A stretch of DNA of 64,000 bases, from NCBI GenBank assembly GCA_034190875.2, contig CM067348.1, forward strand, positions 46,454,781-46,518,780. Direction: 5' to 3'. The notes under the pieces were generated by a model. The model worked only from the letters and a program-made list of their open reading frames with translations. It was not told the DNA's origin and ran no database searches. Both the position numbers and the translations under genes were made by a program. Within the stretch, counting starts at the first letter, position 1. Each line of letters opens with the position of its first letter. Positions 15,421 through 25,600 of this stretch are shown here, one piece after another. This DNA is from Urechis unicinctus. Its lineage: Eukaryota; Annelida; Polychaeta; Xenopneusta; Urechidae.

Positions 15421-15747
15421 TTATTCATTAATGTCACTGACATGTTCTGAACTTACTTCAGAATGGTTCATTCTTAAATTAACTTGATCATTTTTGTGAT
15501 CATACGTTACTATTGAGACCTCAGGACTTTTGGACCTGGGACAAAATTCAAATGCTTTTAGCATTTTGTGAGTAAGGATAGACATGAATATAAATAAGAT
15601 GATGGCCACTAAGAACCAAATCCACCAGGGGACATGATGGATTCCAATTTGTGACTGGACGATATCATGAACATGACCGTCAAAGGAATTCGGGGGTTCA
15701 TTATCTTTATAGGAGGGAATTGTTAATTCTTTCAGAACTTGAGCCAT
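15421..15747 (-). CDS. Small membrane protein, possible envelope remnant
   Basis: The frame has 108 codons from ATG and lies between integrase and the 3' LTR, where env sits in envelope-bearing Gypsy elements. About 40 residues precede a hydrophobic segment (WWIWFLVAIILFIFMSIL), and a polar tail of about 45 residues follows, ending in SSEHVSDINE. The architecture, a membrane anchor with a short cytoplasmic tail, resembles the C terminus of an envelope transmembrane subunit. No signal peptide, cleavage site or surface subunit is seen in the 770 bp upstream (15748-16518). It could be an env fragment or an unrelated accessory protein. Confidence 0.5.
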   Translation of the reverse strand: MAQVLKELTIPSYKDNEPPNSFDGHVHDIVQSQIGIHHVPWWIWFLVAIILFIFMSILTHKMLKAFEFCPRSKSPEVSIVTYDHKNDQVNLRMNHSEVSSEHVSDINE

Positions 15748-16518
15748 ATGTTAACATAATTCGCAAAAATTTTTTCCGGGGGGCAGCATGCGATTGTATT
15801 GAATGATAGGACATTCCTTCTGTTGCTAAACCATGGAGACATATTCGTTGGGTTCGATCGTATCTAACACGGATAGGCACGCATGTTTATTTAAGTTTCG
15901 TGTCGCAGTGGCATAATTCACAACAAAAGGTCGCATCTATACAGAATCGTTTTCTTAAAATTATGGGACGCGAAAAAACGCAGAGCAGTTTATTTTAAAA
16001 TTCAATAACTCGCATAACTCGTGAGAATAATATTTAACATTTACATCGATATCAGCGTACCCAGAAATTTTTTTTTTAAATATTTCCCTTTTGACAATAT
16101 AACCAAGCCTCCCTCAACTCTGGCTATCTCCTGTCCCAAGATGGTTGCGCACCCATCCCAGAACGCAGAGAACCCGAGCCGAGTTATAGCAATTCATAAC
16201 CCAATTTACAATTAATGGTTGTAGTATATCAATATCATAACGTTTTATGTATATATCATAACGGGTTCTTGAATCAAATGATGTATGAATATCACTCGTA
16301 TCACTCCAATAATAAAAATGCTGCGCCGGCTGAACGCGAACGCATAAGCGATGCAACAGCGTAAAGCTGAGTTCAATAATGTGGACATATTAGTGCGAAC
16401 TGTGTTAGTTAAATCTGTTGAATAATATAATAATGGTTTGCGATCGACTAAAGTCACATATACAACTACATACATAATAACACAGTCTGTTGGGATGTGT
16501 AGACTTTGAAAATCTACA
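15748..16518. other. Gypsy internal region without a recognised gene
   Basis: AT-rich sequence between the integrase stop and the small membrane ORF. The open frames are short and unconvincing. If the element once had a full envelope gene, most of it would have been here. Confidence 0.5.
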
Positions 16519-18026
16519 CTAAGTAGTTACACTGGTAACTGTACGCAACCATGCACGCCACTCATAGGATCCTCGGCGTATTCGAGGATAAAATTCTCTA
16601 GCATTCGGATTAAGCTTCGCGGATTGTGGCACATGGGAGATAAACTCTCTTTCCGGCAAGGGAATTGGCATTACCGTATCTGGTAATGAATCATGTTTAG
16701 AACGCACCCGTGGTTGGGGTGGATCTATTTCATCATAAGGTTTTTGCGTCGGGATTTCACGCACATTTCTTTGATTCAAACGGATTTCTTGTTTCGTTTC
16801 GAGATCAAGAAGTCTCAATCCTCCCTTATAATTTGTTAACACCTGATACCCAGGTTTCCATTTTGCTTGTCCTTTTTGAGGATTTAGCACGCGTATGGAT
16901 ACAAATGTACCAGGGGGCAGGAGTTTATCGGAACTAGAAGTAATTTGTTTCTTACTCCTTACTCTATTCAGTTCCTCTTCAGCTTCTCTAATTGCTTTAA
17001 GTCTCTCACCTTCTTCTCGATTACCAGGGGTTTTAGGCAATCTAGGCCGAGTTCCATATATAGCTTGATATGGACTGATTCCATAGGGACCTATTGTAAT
17101 TCTGTATGCATACAGAGCTTCCGCTAAATACTTAGTCCACTTTCGTGAATCACCTCCAGTTAATTTCAACAACAGTTTTTGGATAATGCCATTGAATCGT
17201 TCCGTCTTACCATTACTCTGGGGATGATAAGGCGATGTCTTATGATGTCCAATCCCACATTCTCTCATCCAATCTTCAATAGGTTTCGAAGTAAATTCTC
17301 CACCATTGTCGGATACAATAACCTCAGGGATACCATATCGACTGATAACATGCATTGCTAAAGCCTCTCTCACTAACTCAGAGGATTTACTTGCTAATGG
17401 AATTGCTTCCGCCCAACCTGTCAAATGATCGATACAAGTTAACAGGTATCTTTTTCCATGCTTGCTACGGGGAAATGGACCAACTATATCGATGCCCCAA
17501 GTATGAAATGCGCGAGGTGGTGGTACGGGCATATCTCCAGTTATTGATGCTGGGTAAGGGGGTGTAATCGTCCGACAGTGAATACACGTCATTATAAATT
17601 CTCTGACATGCTTCCGCATTCCAGGCCAGATGTAAGTTTCCTGAATGCGCGCCAAAGTTTTAACAAAACCAGCGTGGGCTGTTTCTTCATGACAGCGTTT
17701 TATTACGCGCTCTCTATACCGCCTGGGTAATAATACACGGAGATAGGCCTCTGCGGTCTTCGCTGGAGAAGTCATAGTGTATAAAATCCCGTTCACACAT
17801 ACATACGGCGATTCGTTGTTATTCTGTTCGGCTTCCAGGTACTCGTCATAAAAGTCACCTCGCTGACCTTCCATTAATTCCTCTTGTGTAATCCCATCTG
17901 CTTTCCATGCGTCGGGGCAGACTTTTATTGGAATCAAGCGAGGTATGATCAGAGGTTTTAACGATGCTACTCGGGATAACATATCTGCAGCTTGGTTTAG
18001 CTTTCCTGGCTGATAATCGATTTTTG
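16519..18026 (-). CDS. Gypsy integrase (C-terminal part of pol)
   Basis: The frame begins at the end of RNase H (IDYQPGKLNQAADMLSR) and runs about 500 codons to the stop at 16519. It has an HHCC zinc domain (HEETAH, then CIHCR) and a DDE catalytic core (TWGIDIVGPF; VSDNGGEF; HPQSNGKTERFNG). The C-terminal region holds a GPYGISPYQAIYGTRP element and a basic tail with no chromodomain that I can see. It joins viral cDNA to the host chromosome. All catalytic residues are visible, and the frame is intact from 17982 downward. It is linked to RNase H through short frame breaks at T/A runs near 18021 and 18072. Confidence 0.95.
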
Positions 18027-19527
18027 GGACTATACTCCGAAATCTGTATCGCCCATCTTTGCAATTTCGTGTTTTTTGATTTCGGCTTGGAAAAGCGATC
18101 GCAATGGCTTATGGTCGGTTTTAATCGTTATAGAAGTGCCATGTAAGTACGCATCAAATTTCTTTAACGCATGAATCACTGCAAACGCTTCTTTCTCAAT
18201 TGTAGACCATTTCTGCTGGGGGCAGTAGTCAACTTACAAGACAAATAGGAAACAACTTTCTCCTGACCATAGTCATCTTTCTGAGCAAGCACGGCACCAA
18301 CAGCATAATTACTGGCGTCAGTATATAATGTGTATTCACGATTGGGATCAGGATGTGCCAATACAACGGTTGTGGTTAATTGTCTTTTTAACTCATTGAA
18401 AGCAATTTCTTGCTCTTCACCCCAAACAAAGGGTTGACCCTTTTTAGTTAGGTCAGTCAAGGGCTGGGCTATATGGGCAAACCTGGGAATTGCTTGCCGA
18501 TAATAACCTGCTAATCCTAAAAACGATCTGACCTGCCTAACAGTGGTAGGAGTTAGCAATTGCGTAATTGCTTCAACACGGTCGGGAAGGGGGCGTATTC
18601 CGCGGGCATCGACTCTATAACCTAATAAATCGATTTCCGTTTTGCCAAAAGTGCATTTCGAGGGCTTTAACTGTAATCCCATCTCGCGTAAACGATCGAA
18701 TACCATGCTGAGATGAACCTTGTGTTCTTCAATAGACTTTGAGTAAATGACTATATCGTCAATGTACACCATACAAATCTTGCCAATTAACCCATGTAAT
18801 GCTTTCATCATACTTCTTTGAAAAACAGCTGGGGCATTTGTCAAACCAAACGGCATTCTTTTGAACTCAAATAGTCCTAAATGACAAGTAAATGCGGTTT
18901 TAGGCATTGATTCGGCGGACACGGGAACTTGCCAATAACCACTTTTGAGGTCAATGGTGCTAAACACCGCATTACCCTTTAACGAGTCGAATACTTCTTG
19001 TATTCTGGGCAAGGGATACGCATCTTTTCTAGTAATTGTATTCAGTTTTCGGTAGTCAACACAGAAACGTGTTGTACCGTCTTTCTTAGGGACAAGTGTA
19101 ATAGGACTGGCCCACGGGCTATCACTCGGCTGAATAATATCATCTCTCAACATCTCACTAACACAATCCTCCACTATTTGCTTCTTAGTGTCAGGAATGC
19201 GATATGCTCTTTGCTTAATTGGATCAATATTCCCGGTGTTAATTACAACGGGAGAAATTTTAGCAAGCCTAACTGGAGTGCCTTTCTCACTAAAAATATC
19301 CTGATAATTAGTGAGGATTGACGCTAATCCTTCACTTCCAATTACCTTTCTGGGGCAACACTGTGCTGACTGGCCTATAGTTTCATCCGGAGCTAAGATA
19401 TGATAGGAATTACCATTGTTAAGACGCATACGATTTTGTCGTATGTCTAACACGGCTTCTGCCTTATGTAAGAAGTCTATTCCTAACAACAGATCACAAT
19501 CTGGCATATCGACTACCATTACGGTAA
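18027..19527 (-). CDS. Gypsy reverse transcriptase and RNase H (pol)
   Basis: From about 19519 the frame gives the protease tail (CDLLLGIDFL) and then RT: RFCVDYRKLN, FSTIDLKSGYWQVP, FKRMPFGLTNAPAVFQR, the catalytic VYIDDIVIYS, and LLGYRV. RNase H begins with LYTDASNYAVGAVLAQ and continues with KWSTIEKEAFAVIHAL and TDHKPLRSLF. RT and RNase H copy the element RNA into DNA. The frame is open to about 18222. It then shifts at a run of five C (18218-18222), at A6 (18072-18077) and at A5 (18021-18025). The join to the protease frame is off by one near 19536-19538. Residues before and after each break fit the family, so either the copy is slightly damaged or run lengths are misread. Confidence 0.95.
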
Positions 19528-19820
19528 ACCGGATACCCTATCATATCAATAGTACACACTCCATATATGTTTAATGCATGTCCTGTAATACTGGTTAGAT
19601 GACTGGCAGTGGTAGTAAGCGGCGCTATACATACAAAATTGTTAAGAGTGTTGTTGCTTATAAGTGTATGCGTTGAACCTGTATCTATAAGTGCAATTAA
19701 ACGTACTCCTTCACATTCTAAAACGACCCGCGGGCGTCGATCTAGAATCGAAGACGCAGAACCAGATCCACCAGAGCGTCCCCTGGGGCTAAAGGTCTGC
19801 GTTGTTAGTTTTTTGCACAA
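19494..19820 (-). CDS. Gypsy aspartic protease (pro)
   Basis: This frame overlaps the gag end and is entered by -1 frameshifting at 19808-19814. It contains ALIDTGSTHTLIS, the D-T-G active site of retroviral-type aspartic proteases, about 45 residues in. The second conserved element (LLGIDFL) lies in the RT frame just downstream, after a one-base break near 19536-19538. The enzyme would cut the Gag and Gag-Pol precursors. The 50-residue Gly/Ser-rich linker before it is typical of the gag-pro junction. Confidence 0.9.
   Translation of the reverse strand: MCKKLTTQTFSPRGRSGGSGSASSILDRRPRVVLECEGVRLIALIDTGSTHTLISNNTLNNFVCIAPLTTTASHLTSITGHALNIYGVCTIDMIGYPVYRNGSRYARL
19754..19814 (-). promoter_or_regulatory. 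-1 programmed ribosomal frameshift site, gag to pro
   Basis: On the minus strand the gag frame reads GCA AAA AAC TAA. The heptamer A-AAA-AAC (19814-19808) is a classic -1 slippery site and is followed at once by the gag stop (19807-19805). A -1 slip gives exactly the protease frame. After a 5-nt spacer, ACGCAGACC (19802-19794) can pair with GGTTCTGCGT (19763-19754), one U bulged, around a 30-nt loop that itself contains CCCCAGGGG. The spacing is typical of retroviral stimulators. This is inferred from sequence only. Confidence 0.85.
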
Positions 19821-21086
19821 TCATAGGTCCAATGAGATCCACCACACTTCCGACAGGGAGTGCCAGGAGGGGGCACTCTGCATAAACGCGTAGGATGTTT
19901 ACCAACGCGGCATCGCTTACAGAGCTGCCGATCAATATTAGCATTAGTGGATGGCTGGCGGCCGGCGGACGCCGGATGCGGGAGGGATGGTGTTGATACA
20001 GGGGTCATAACTGTTCTGCAGTTACGAGCAAAGTGGCCTGGTTTACCACAGCGGTAGCATTCTAGTGGGGCTTTGACAGGACGGGAGATTTGTGATTTAG
20101 ACTGGGGCTGATTCTGACCTAGAATGGCTATTTTGGCGCAGAGTTGTTTCTGTGTGTTGGCTATTTCCGTTATAGCCTGAGCTAAACTAGCCTGACCCTC
20201 GTCCACTGAATTAATGCGGTTGCTAGTGCGGATGGGACGTAATAAGTCGCCAGCGCGGCTACGGGCAACCACATTTTGGATTGCTTTGCGTAGAGTTACT
20301 GGGGCGTCTTCCTGTACCACTTTTAGTGCTAACTCACGATTGTCTAATGCTGACAAGTAAGTTCTTACAAGGGATTTCTGGTCTGCGGGCATTTGTTCAA
20401 ATGCTTCATACGCTAGCTGTTTAAATTCATGATTAAACTGCGACAGAGACTCTACAGGACGTTGACGAATTGTTTCGAGCGCGTCACGCTGACGGTCCCG
20501 AAAACATGTATGGACAAACTCTTTTGCAATGGCGAAATATGTTTCGCACCATTGTTTCCGTTGTCGTTTAATTACAAATTCGAGCAGCCGACCTCTTGCA
20601 GTTAATTGCGCCACCGCGATTGGATAAGGGGTAATATGCACAGCGCGTAGCCAGGCTAATACTTTGGTGGAATCTCCACCGTCGCACGAAGGAATGTCCT
20701 TTGCAAAATGGGCCACGCGTTTGTGGGCAAACATCTCTTCCATTCTTTCATCTTGCGTAAGGCCTTCGTTTCCTGATTCAGTCTCGCATTCAGACTCATT
20801 ACTCTCGCTAATATCAGGATCGAGGGTTTTTTTTATGCATGCAATCTGACGGTTCAGAGGACAGTTCCGGGTCATGCTTTTCAGAATTAAAGAATAAGGA
20901 GGAGGGTTCACGGGAGGAGGGGGATGGCTCTTTGGAATCGGATGGGCCGGGCATGTCAGGGGGAGATTTGCTTGGTTGTTTACTCGACATATCAGGAGGA
21001 GTATTTGTACCTCTAGTTTTATAATAGGAAGCTAGCTTTTCTTTAGCACGAGTCTTAGCCAAACGGGGTATTGACAATCTCTTCAT
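19805..21086 (-). CDS. Gypsy Gag polyprotein
   Basis: It starts at the ATG at 21086. An N-terminal basic and Ser/Pro-rich region is followed by an acidic stretch (SESNESECETESGNE), then a capsid-like region (RQRDALETIRQRPVESLSQF). Three Cys motifs close the protein: a CCHC knuckle CYRCGKPGHFARNC, a second CKRCRVGKHPTRLC, and CRKCGGSHWTYDC. Gag packages the element RNA into particles. The N-terminal frame and the main frame are joined by a one-base shift at an A8 run (20827-20834, T on the plus strand); family-like sequence continues on both sides. The stop at 19805-19807 directly follows the frameshift heptamer. Confidence 0.93.
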
Positions 21087-21748
21087 TATATGAACAAAAC
21101 ATTGTCACGAAAAAAAAAGGATTAAACAACCTATTATAATATAAACATTAAATATCCTGTCATAAATTAAACTGTCCCTATCCTATCAAAATTTCAATAC
21201 ATAACCCACCAACACAGATAGCAGATGAGTAGACGTCGGGCCATCTTGTTTCCAGGAGAAGCAGCGGTATAGGTTTCTTGCAGGCTTGTGACAACTTGTA
21301 ACTGCACGCAAAGTCTTGAACAAAAGAAACTCTGTCACAACAGGCCGCGCACGGGGAACAGCAGCAGATCGGAAGTCACACCAGGTTGACACGGGGCACA
21401 GCGGCAGATTGGAAGGCACACCAGGTTGACACGGGGCACAGCAGCAGGCCGGACGAACAGGATGAAATCAGAGGTATTGAAGCAGGCGGCGAGACGACAG
21501 GAAAGTCAGAGGCAGACAAATCGAAGCCATCACTCGTATGCATATAATCATACCGTACTCGTTGTCAACAACATGAGCAGCTACACAATCGTCACGCATG
21601 TTGGCTGATGTCGAATGGCGAGGTTGTTAACAAGAAGAGATAATACTTCCGTTTGAAGTAGAGTTGCTTATGCCAGGCGTTGCAAGTAGACACGGCATTG
21701 TCTCTTCTTTTCTCTCTCCTTTTTTTTTTCTTTCTTCTCTCAATCTCG

Positions 21749-21766
21749 ATCACGTCGGGGTCACCA
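21749..21766 (-). other. Primer binding site of the Gypsy element
   Basis: Fifteen nt inside the 5' LTR the minus strand reads TGGTGACCCCGACGTGAT. TGG pairs with the CCA end of a tRNA and the next bases fit an acceptor stem ending GGGGTCA. The exact tRNA could not be named with confidence. The 15-nt gap from the LTR is longer than usual. Confidence 0.65.
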
Positions 21767-21781
21767 ATTAATATCGCGCCT

Positions 21782-22606
21782 TGGGGTAAGGCTAAGATAT
21801 TATTGTTTCTTCTCTTATTGCGCGTTCTTTTTTTTACTTCCCTTTACCAACACGTTTTAAGGTGCACAGGTAAATGAAGGACTCCGTTTTCAAACTAAAG
21901 TTGGTTTATTTCTTATTTCACTTCCACAAGCACAATCACTCCACAAGCACAGTGAGTCTCTTTCAAAGCCTATCGGGTAGTTGACGAGCGTCAGCCTCTT
22001 TTGGAGTCTGGTTGTCTTCCCTCTGTGGCTTCGATGGACGTCTGTGGACTTCTGCGGAGCTTCTGCGGGACTGGAGCGTTGAGGCGCTATTTGGTGGGTC
22101 TTTTATACGCTAGAATCTACTTAATTACTTCCAATAAAGATAATAAATAATTCACCACACGACATTTATCTACCTCTTCCACGCATGCATTCTACGAGAG
22201 ATTCGAGGACAAAGCACTAAAAATGTTTTACGAGGGATGCTAAAATAAAGCAATCACGCAGCACATGAGGATTTCCGAGGACAAATGCATCAAAATGCCA
22301 TATAAAGCGTAGCCGATTTAATCAAGATAGGGGATTCCGAGGACAAAAGCATTAACTTGGCATATAAAGCACATAAAACAGTTCCCAATTAACAAAGAAA
22401 GGGAAATTTGACTGCCACGCATACATCACTCGGCCATCAATGTCAAATAACAAAGGAAGAACATTACTCGTAAATAAGCTAGATGAGTAAGCCATGGTAC
22501 AGATAAAAGTCTCTCCCTCTGTGCAATAACATCACGCTTAATTATATCCATAAATCTCGTACTTTATTACTTTCCTAACTAGCAGCTCAAAAATTGGATC
22601 GTAACA
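21782..22606 (-). repeat. 5' LTR of the Gypsy element (promoter)
   Basis: Its partner is 14407-15229. TATAAAA at 22107-22101 and AATAAA at 21910-21905 place the transcript start near 22070 and the R region between. The TATA-to-poly(A) arrangement is that of an active LTR. It shares the triplicated GAGGACAAA motifs with the other LTR. Confidence 0.96.
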
Positions 22607-25600
22607 ATAGTTTGATTAAGCGGATCATTGTTGGGACTGTCATTTATTACTAGGATCTCATATGACAAGCGCCACTCAAAGCAAATATGAAATCCACATT
22701 GATTACCAAACTTTCATGCTTATGTTTTGGCTGACAACTTATTAAGATGCCTTCATCTTTGGTAAATATTTATATTGTTACTCACAATACGACGTTCTCA
22801 ATGATATACAGCACAAACAACAAATTCGAAGGTTTTTACGCTCTGTCATATCCGATCAAATTCGGTGCTCACGGGAGGATGCACTAAGCCCAGATATATA
22901 TCATGCAGCTCATTGTTTGTAGGAGTTGAAGTTGTTTGTGGTTTCATTGACTATAAACGACAGCTCAACCACCAAGGAGCGATTGTGCATTTTGACCCGC
23001 AGAAGTGGGTTTCCAGCTATCTATACACGAAAATCGATATTATGCAAACTTAACCTAGTTGCTTTCCTTCCGTATCTATCTCACGGGAAACAATGGAACA
23101 AATGATTATGATGTGCCACTGGGCTCCTTTTTAGCGCAATCACCGTCGTAAATAGTAAGTAAATCAGGTTAATGCTTTTGAGTATGATGTATTGCTTTTT
23201 AGAATTTAGCAAATAATTGGCCAATTATCTACAAGCCGCGGTTGACGAAGATGATAATAATAAATAACCAATGGGACATTTTGATTCTGCTGTCACTCAG
23301 AAGCAGATCACTGCACAACGTGTTTTCTCATGCTATAAATGTGATATTATGGTCAGCAGACAATTGATCTGCGCCCTAGATGTTCACATTATTGCATCAA
23401 CCAATAAGCTGGTAGTTTTCGTTAAATAGAATGTGGTCCGGACGAAAGCTTTGTTCGTGATGGAAGCAATATTTATATATAGCGTTTGAACCAGAGAAAA
23501 TATGTATCACATTGAACAACCTTTCACTTAAAGATGTTATGCTGAGCACAAATTAACAGATCATTTCGTTTACAAATCCATTCGCACATCATACGTGTGT
23601 ATTGAGCACCAAGTGAAATCAGAGCGGCGACAGATTTCTCTATCTCACTATTGTTCCCTTATATTGCTATAATAATCAGGGTCACCACAGCAATACTGTG
23701 AGACTGCTCAATCACAGAGACCAATGGTTCCTACTTACAGGGGACGACATTCCGCTTATAATGCGTTGTTATCATCGACATTCTCAAAAGCCCGATCGAT
23801 TATTCTATCAAGCTGTGCAACTTGGTCATAGTTCGCTCCCGACAACGACTTATAAAAAAACCAGTAATAAAACAGAAATAGACTCTATTTCAGTGACAAA
23901 TTTTGTCTGGAAATAAGTTTTCCCAGCTCCCGTCAACAAATCCGTGCATCCATTTACTTTGGACATAATTGCTATCAACTTCACAAACTGCTGCTCCGGA
24001 CAAGCAGCAACAGTCATTCCTAATAACCTACACCGTGACATCAGGTAATGGTAATGGTTTTTAAGGCCGTTCTAACGGCGCTGGCTATATACATTATAGG
24101 CTATACTTAGAAATGACTGTAATGATTGTATATATTCCGCTTAGATAAAGATAAGGTATCTCTCTTTCCGCAGGCTGCTAATTATTTGGGTTCACGGAAT
24201 CCAGCTTCGTCTCCTCGCAAGGTTCCAGTCCATGTCCATGTTAAACCTTCTCTAGAATGATACACGATATCGAGGTTCATAAGAATGATGAAAACTAGAA
24301 GGTAGGCATACATTGTGCACGGTCGATTGGAGCATCATTCTAAAATGTCTGCTTCGCGGAATCGCTTTTCCCACGATCTAATAAACTTTTGACCTGCACG
24401 GTTGGCTCGTGAATGAAGTGCACAAGTTATAAAATATCATATCGACGCAGAGTATTTCGCTAGGTTTTTATTTCGCACCTATGCGTGTGCCAGCGCAGAT
24501 TAACGTGGTGCAAACATTCATAATTGCGATAAGGGTGATGTGAAAGTAAAGCGCTAGAGCGAGACACTGTTTTCACGTGGCGGAGCTCCATGAGTGATAA
24601 CATGATTGACGGTCGACGTGTTTCACGTTTCGCCCATGGTTTGTATAACTACTGAGAGATTTGTATGATTCGTTGAATCGTGCCTGGTGTATTATTGATT
24701 TTCAATAAAATGTCTTTTAAACAAAGTTTTGATATTACATATTGCGCATGCACACACACATCATCCCCACATCCCTGCTTTTAGTCTGGCGGCATGAAGT
24801 TCTAGACCGGTGACTAATGGTGTGGTCGTAATTGCCTACTTTTAGCACATTGAGTGAACCATTTCACCTGTGTACTTTTACTTCAAAGCATTATCAACGA
24901 AGAATGTCGCGTTACCCACGAGTCATTCTGTCCGATAGCTATTCATGTGCGGTAATTTGAAATAGACCTGACATAATCACCAACCAAACGAGTGTCATGA
25001 TGATGTTCTCGTAAAGTAACGTCATAAGGTCCAAGAAAGCCAACAAACAGCTTTTCGTCACGCTGCAAAGAATATAGGAATGATATCGCCTAGAAATTGC
25101 AACAATACGTCATATCCAATCATTATAGTAGGTATATAGTGTAAAATTACTGTTTGGCAATAATTGTCGGCATCAATATCTTGACAGCTTAATTAAGATT
25201 AGGAATCGCATGCATAATGAACCTTGAGGCACGAGGCATGTTATTGCTGTTATTATGAAATTTGTTTAACAGAAGCAGATTATAGCAGACTTGTACACAG
25301 GAAACTCGGTCTTAATTCTTGTGACAAATTGCCAGTGATGCTGGAAATAATAACAATAAATGTACGAGGAAGTTGGGGTACGTATTCTGGCTTCATGAAT
25401 ATTTTCCATTTTATAGCCAACGAACCTTTGAACCGCAATTGAATCGTTGTATTATCTTGCCTCGCAGCCAATAGTTTGTAGGTTAAAATCTAGCACACTG
25501 AGCCTGGTAACCTATCGAGTTCAAGGTATAAATTCAAAAATCAGCTTAGTAAGTAAAGCTTCCTAACTTTAATGTGCCCCTTTTTTGTGTATGCGATAAA

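Larger units (their letters stand above)
14407..22606 (-). mobile_element. Complete Ty3/Gypsy LTR retrotransposon
   Basis: An 8.2-kb element transcribed right to left. It has two LTRs of 823 and 825 bp that differ at only about two substitutions and one T-run length, with minus-strand ends TGTTACGATCC and CTTACCCCA. The order is LTR, PBS, gag, protease, RT/RNase H, integrase, membrane ORF, PPT, LTR. Integrase after RNase H identifies Ty3/Gypsy. The flanks (GTTAT on the left, ATAGT on the right) show no matching target duplication, which may mean loss, recombination between copies or a joining artefact. Several frames are broken only at mononucleotide runs, so the copy could be nearly functional if those are sequence errors. 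Confidence 0.96.

Noticed and set aside
23850..24041. GAGKT in a minus-strand frame, suggesting a Walker A ATPase
   Set aside because: The glycine expected five residues before the GK pair is a leucine, the frame is short, and no Walker B or other ATPase motif follows.
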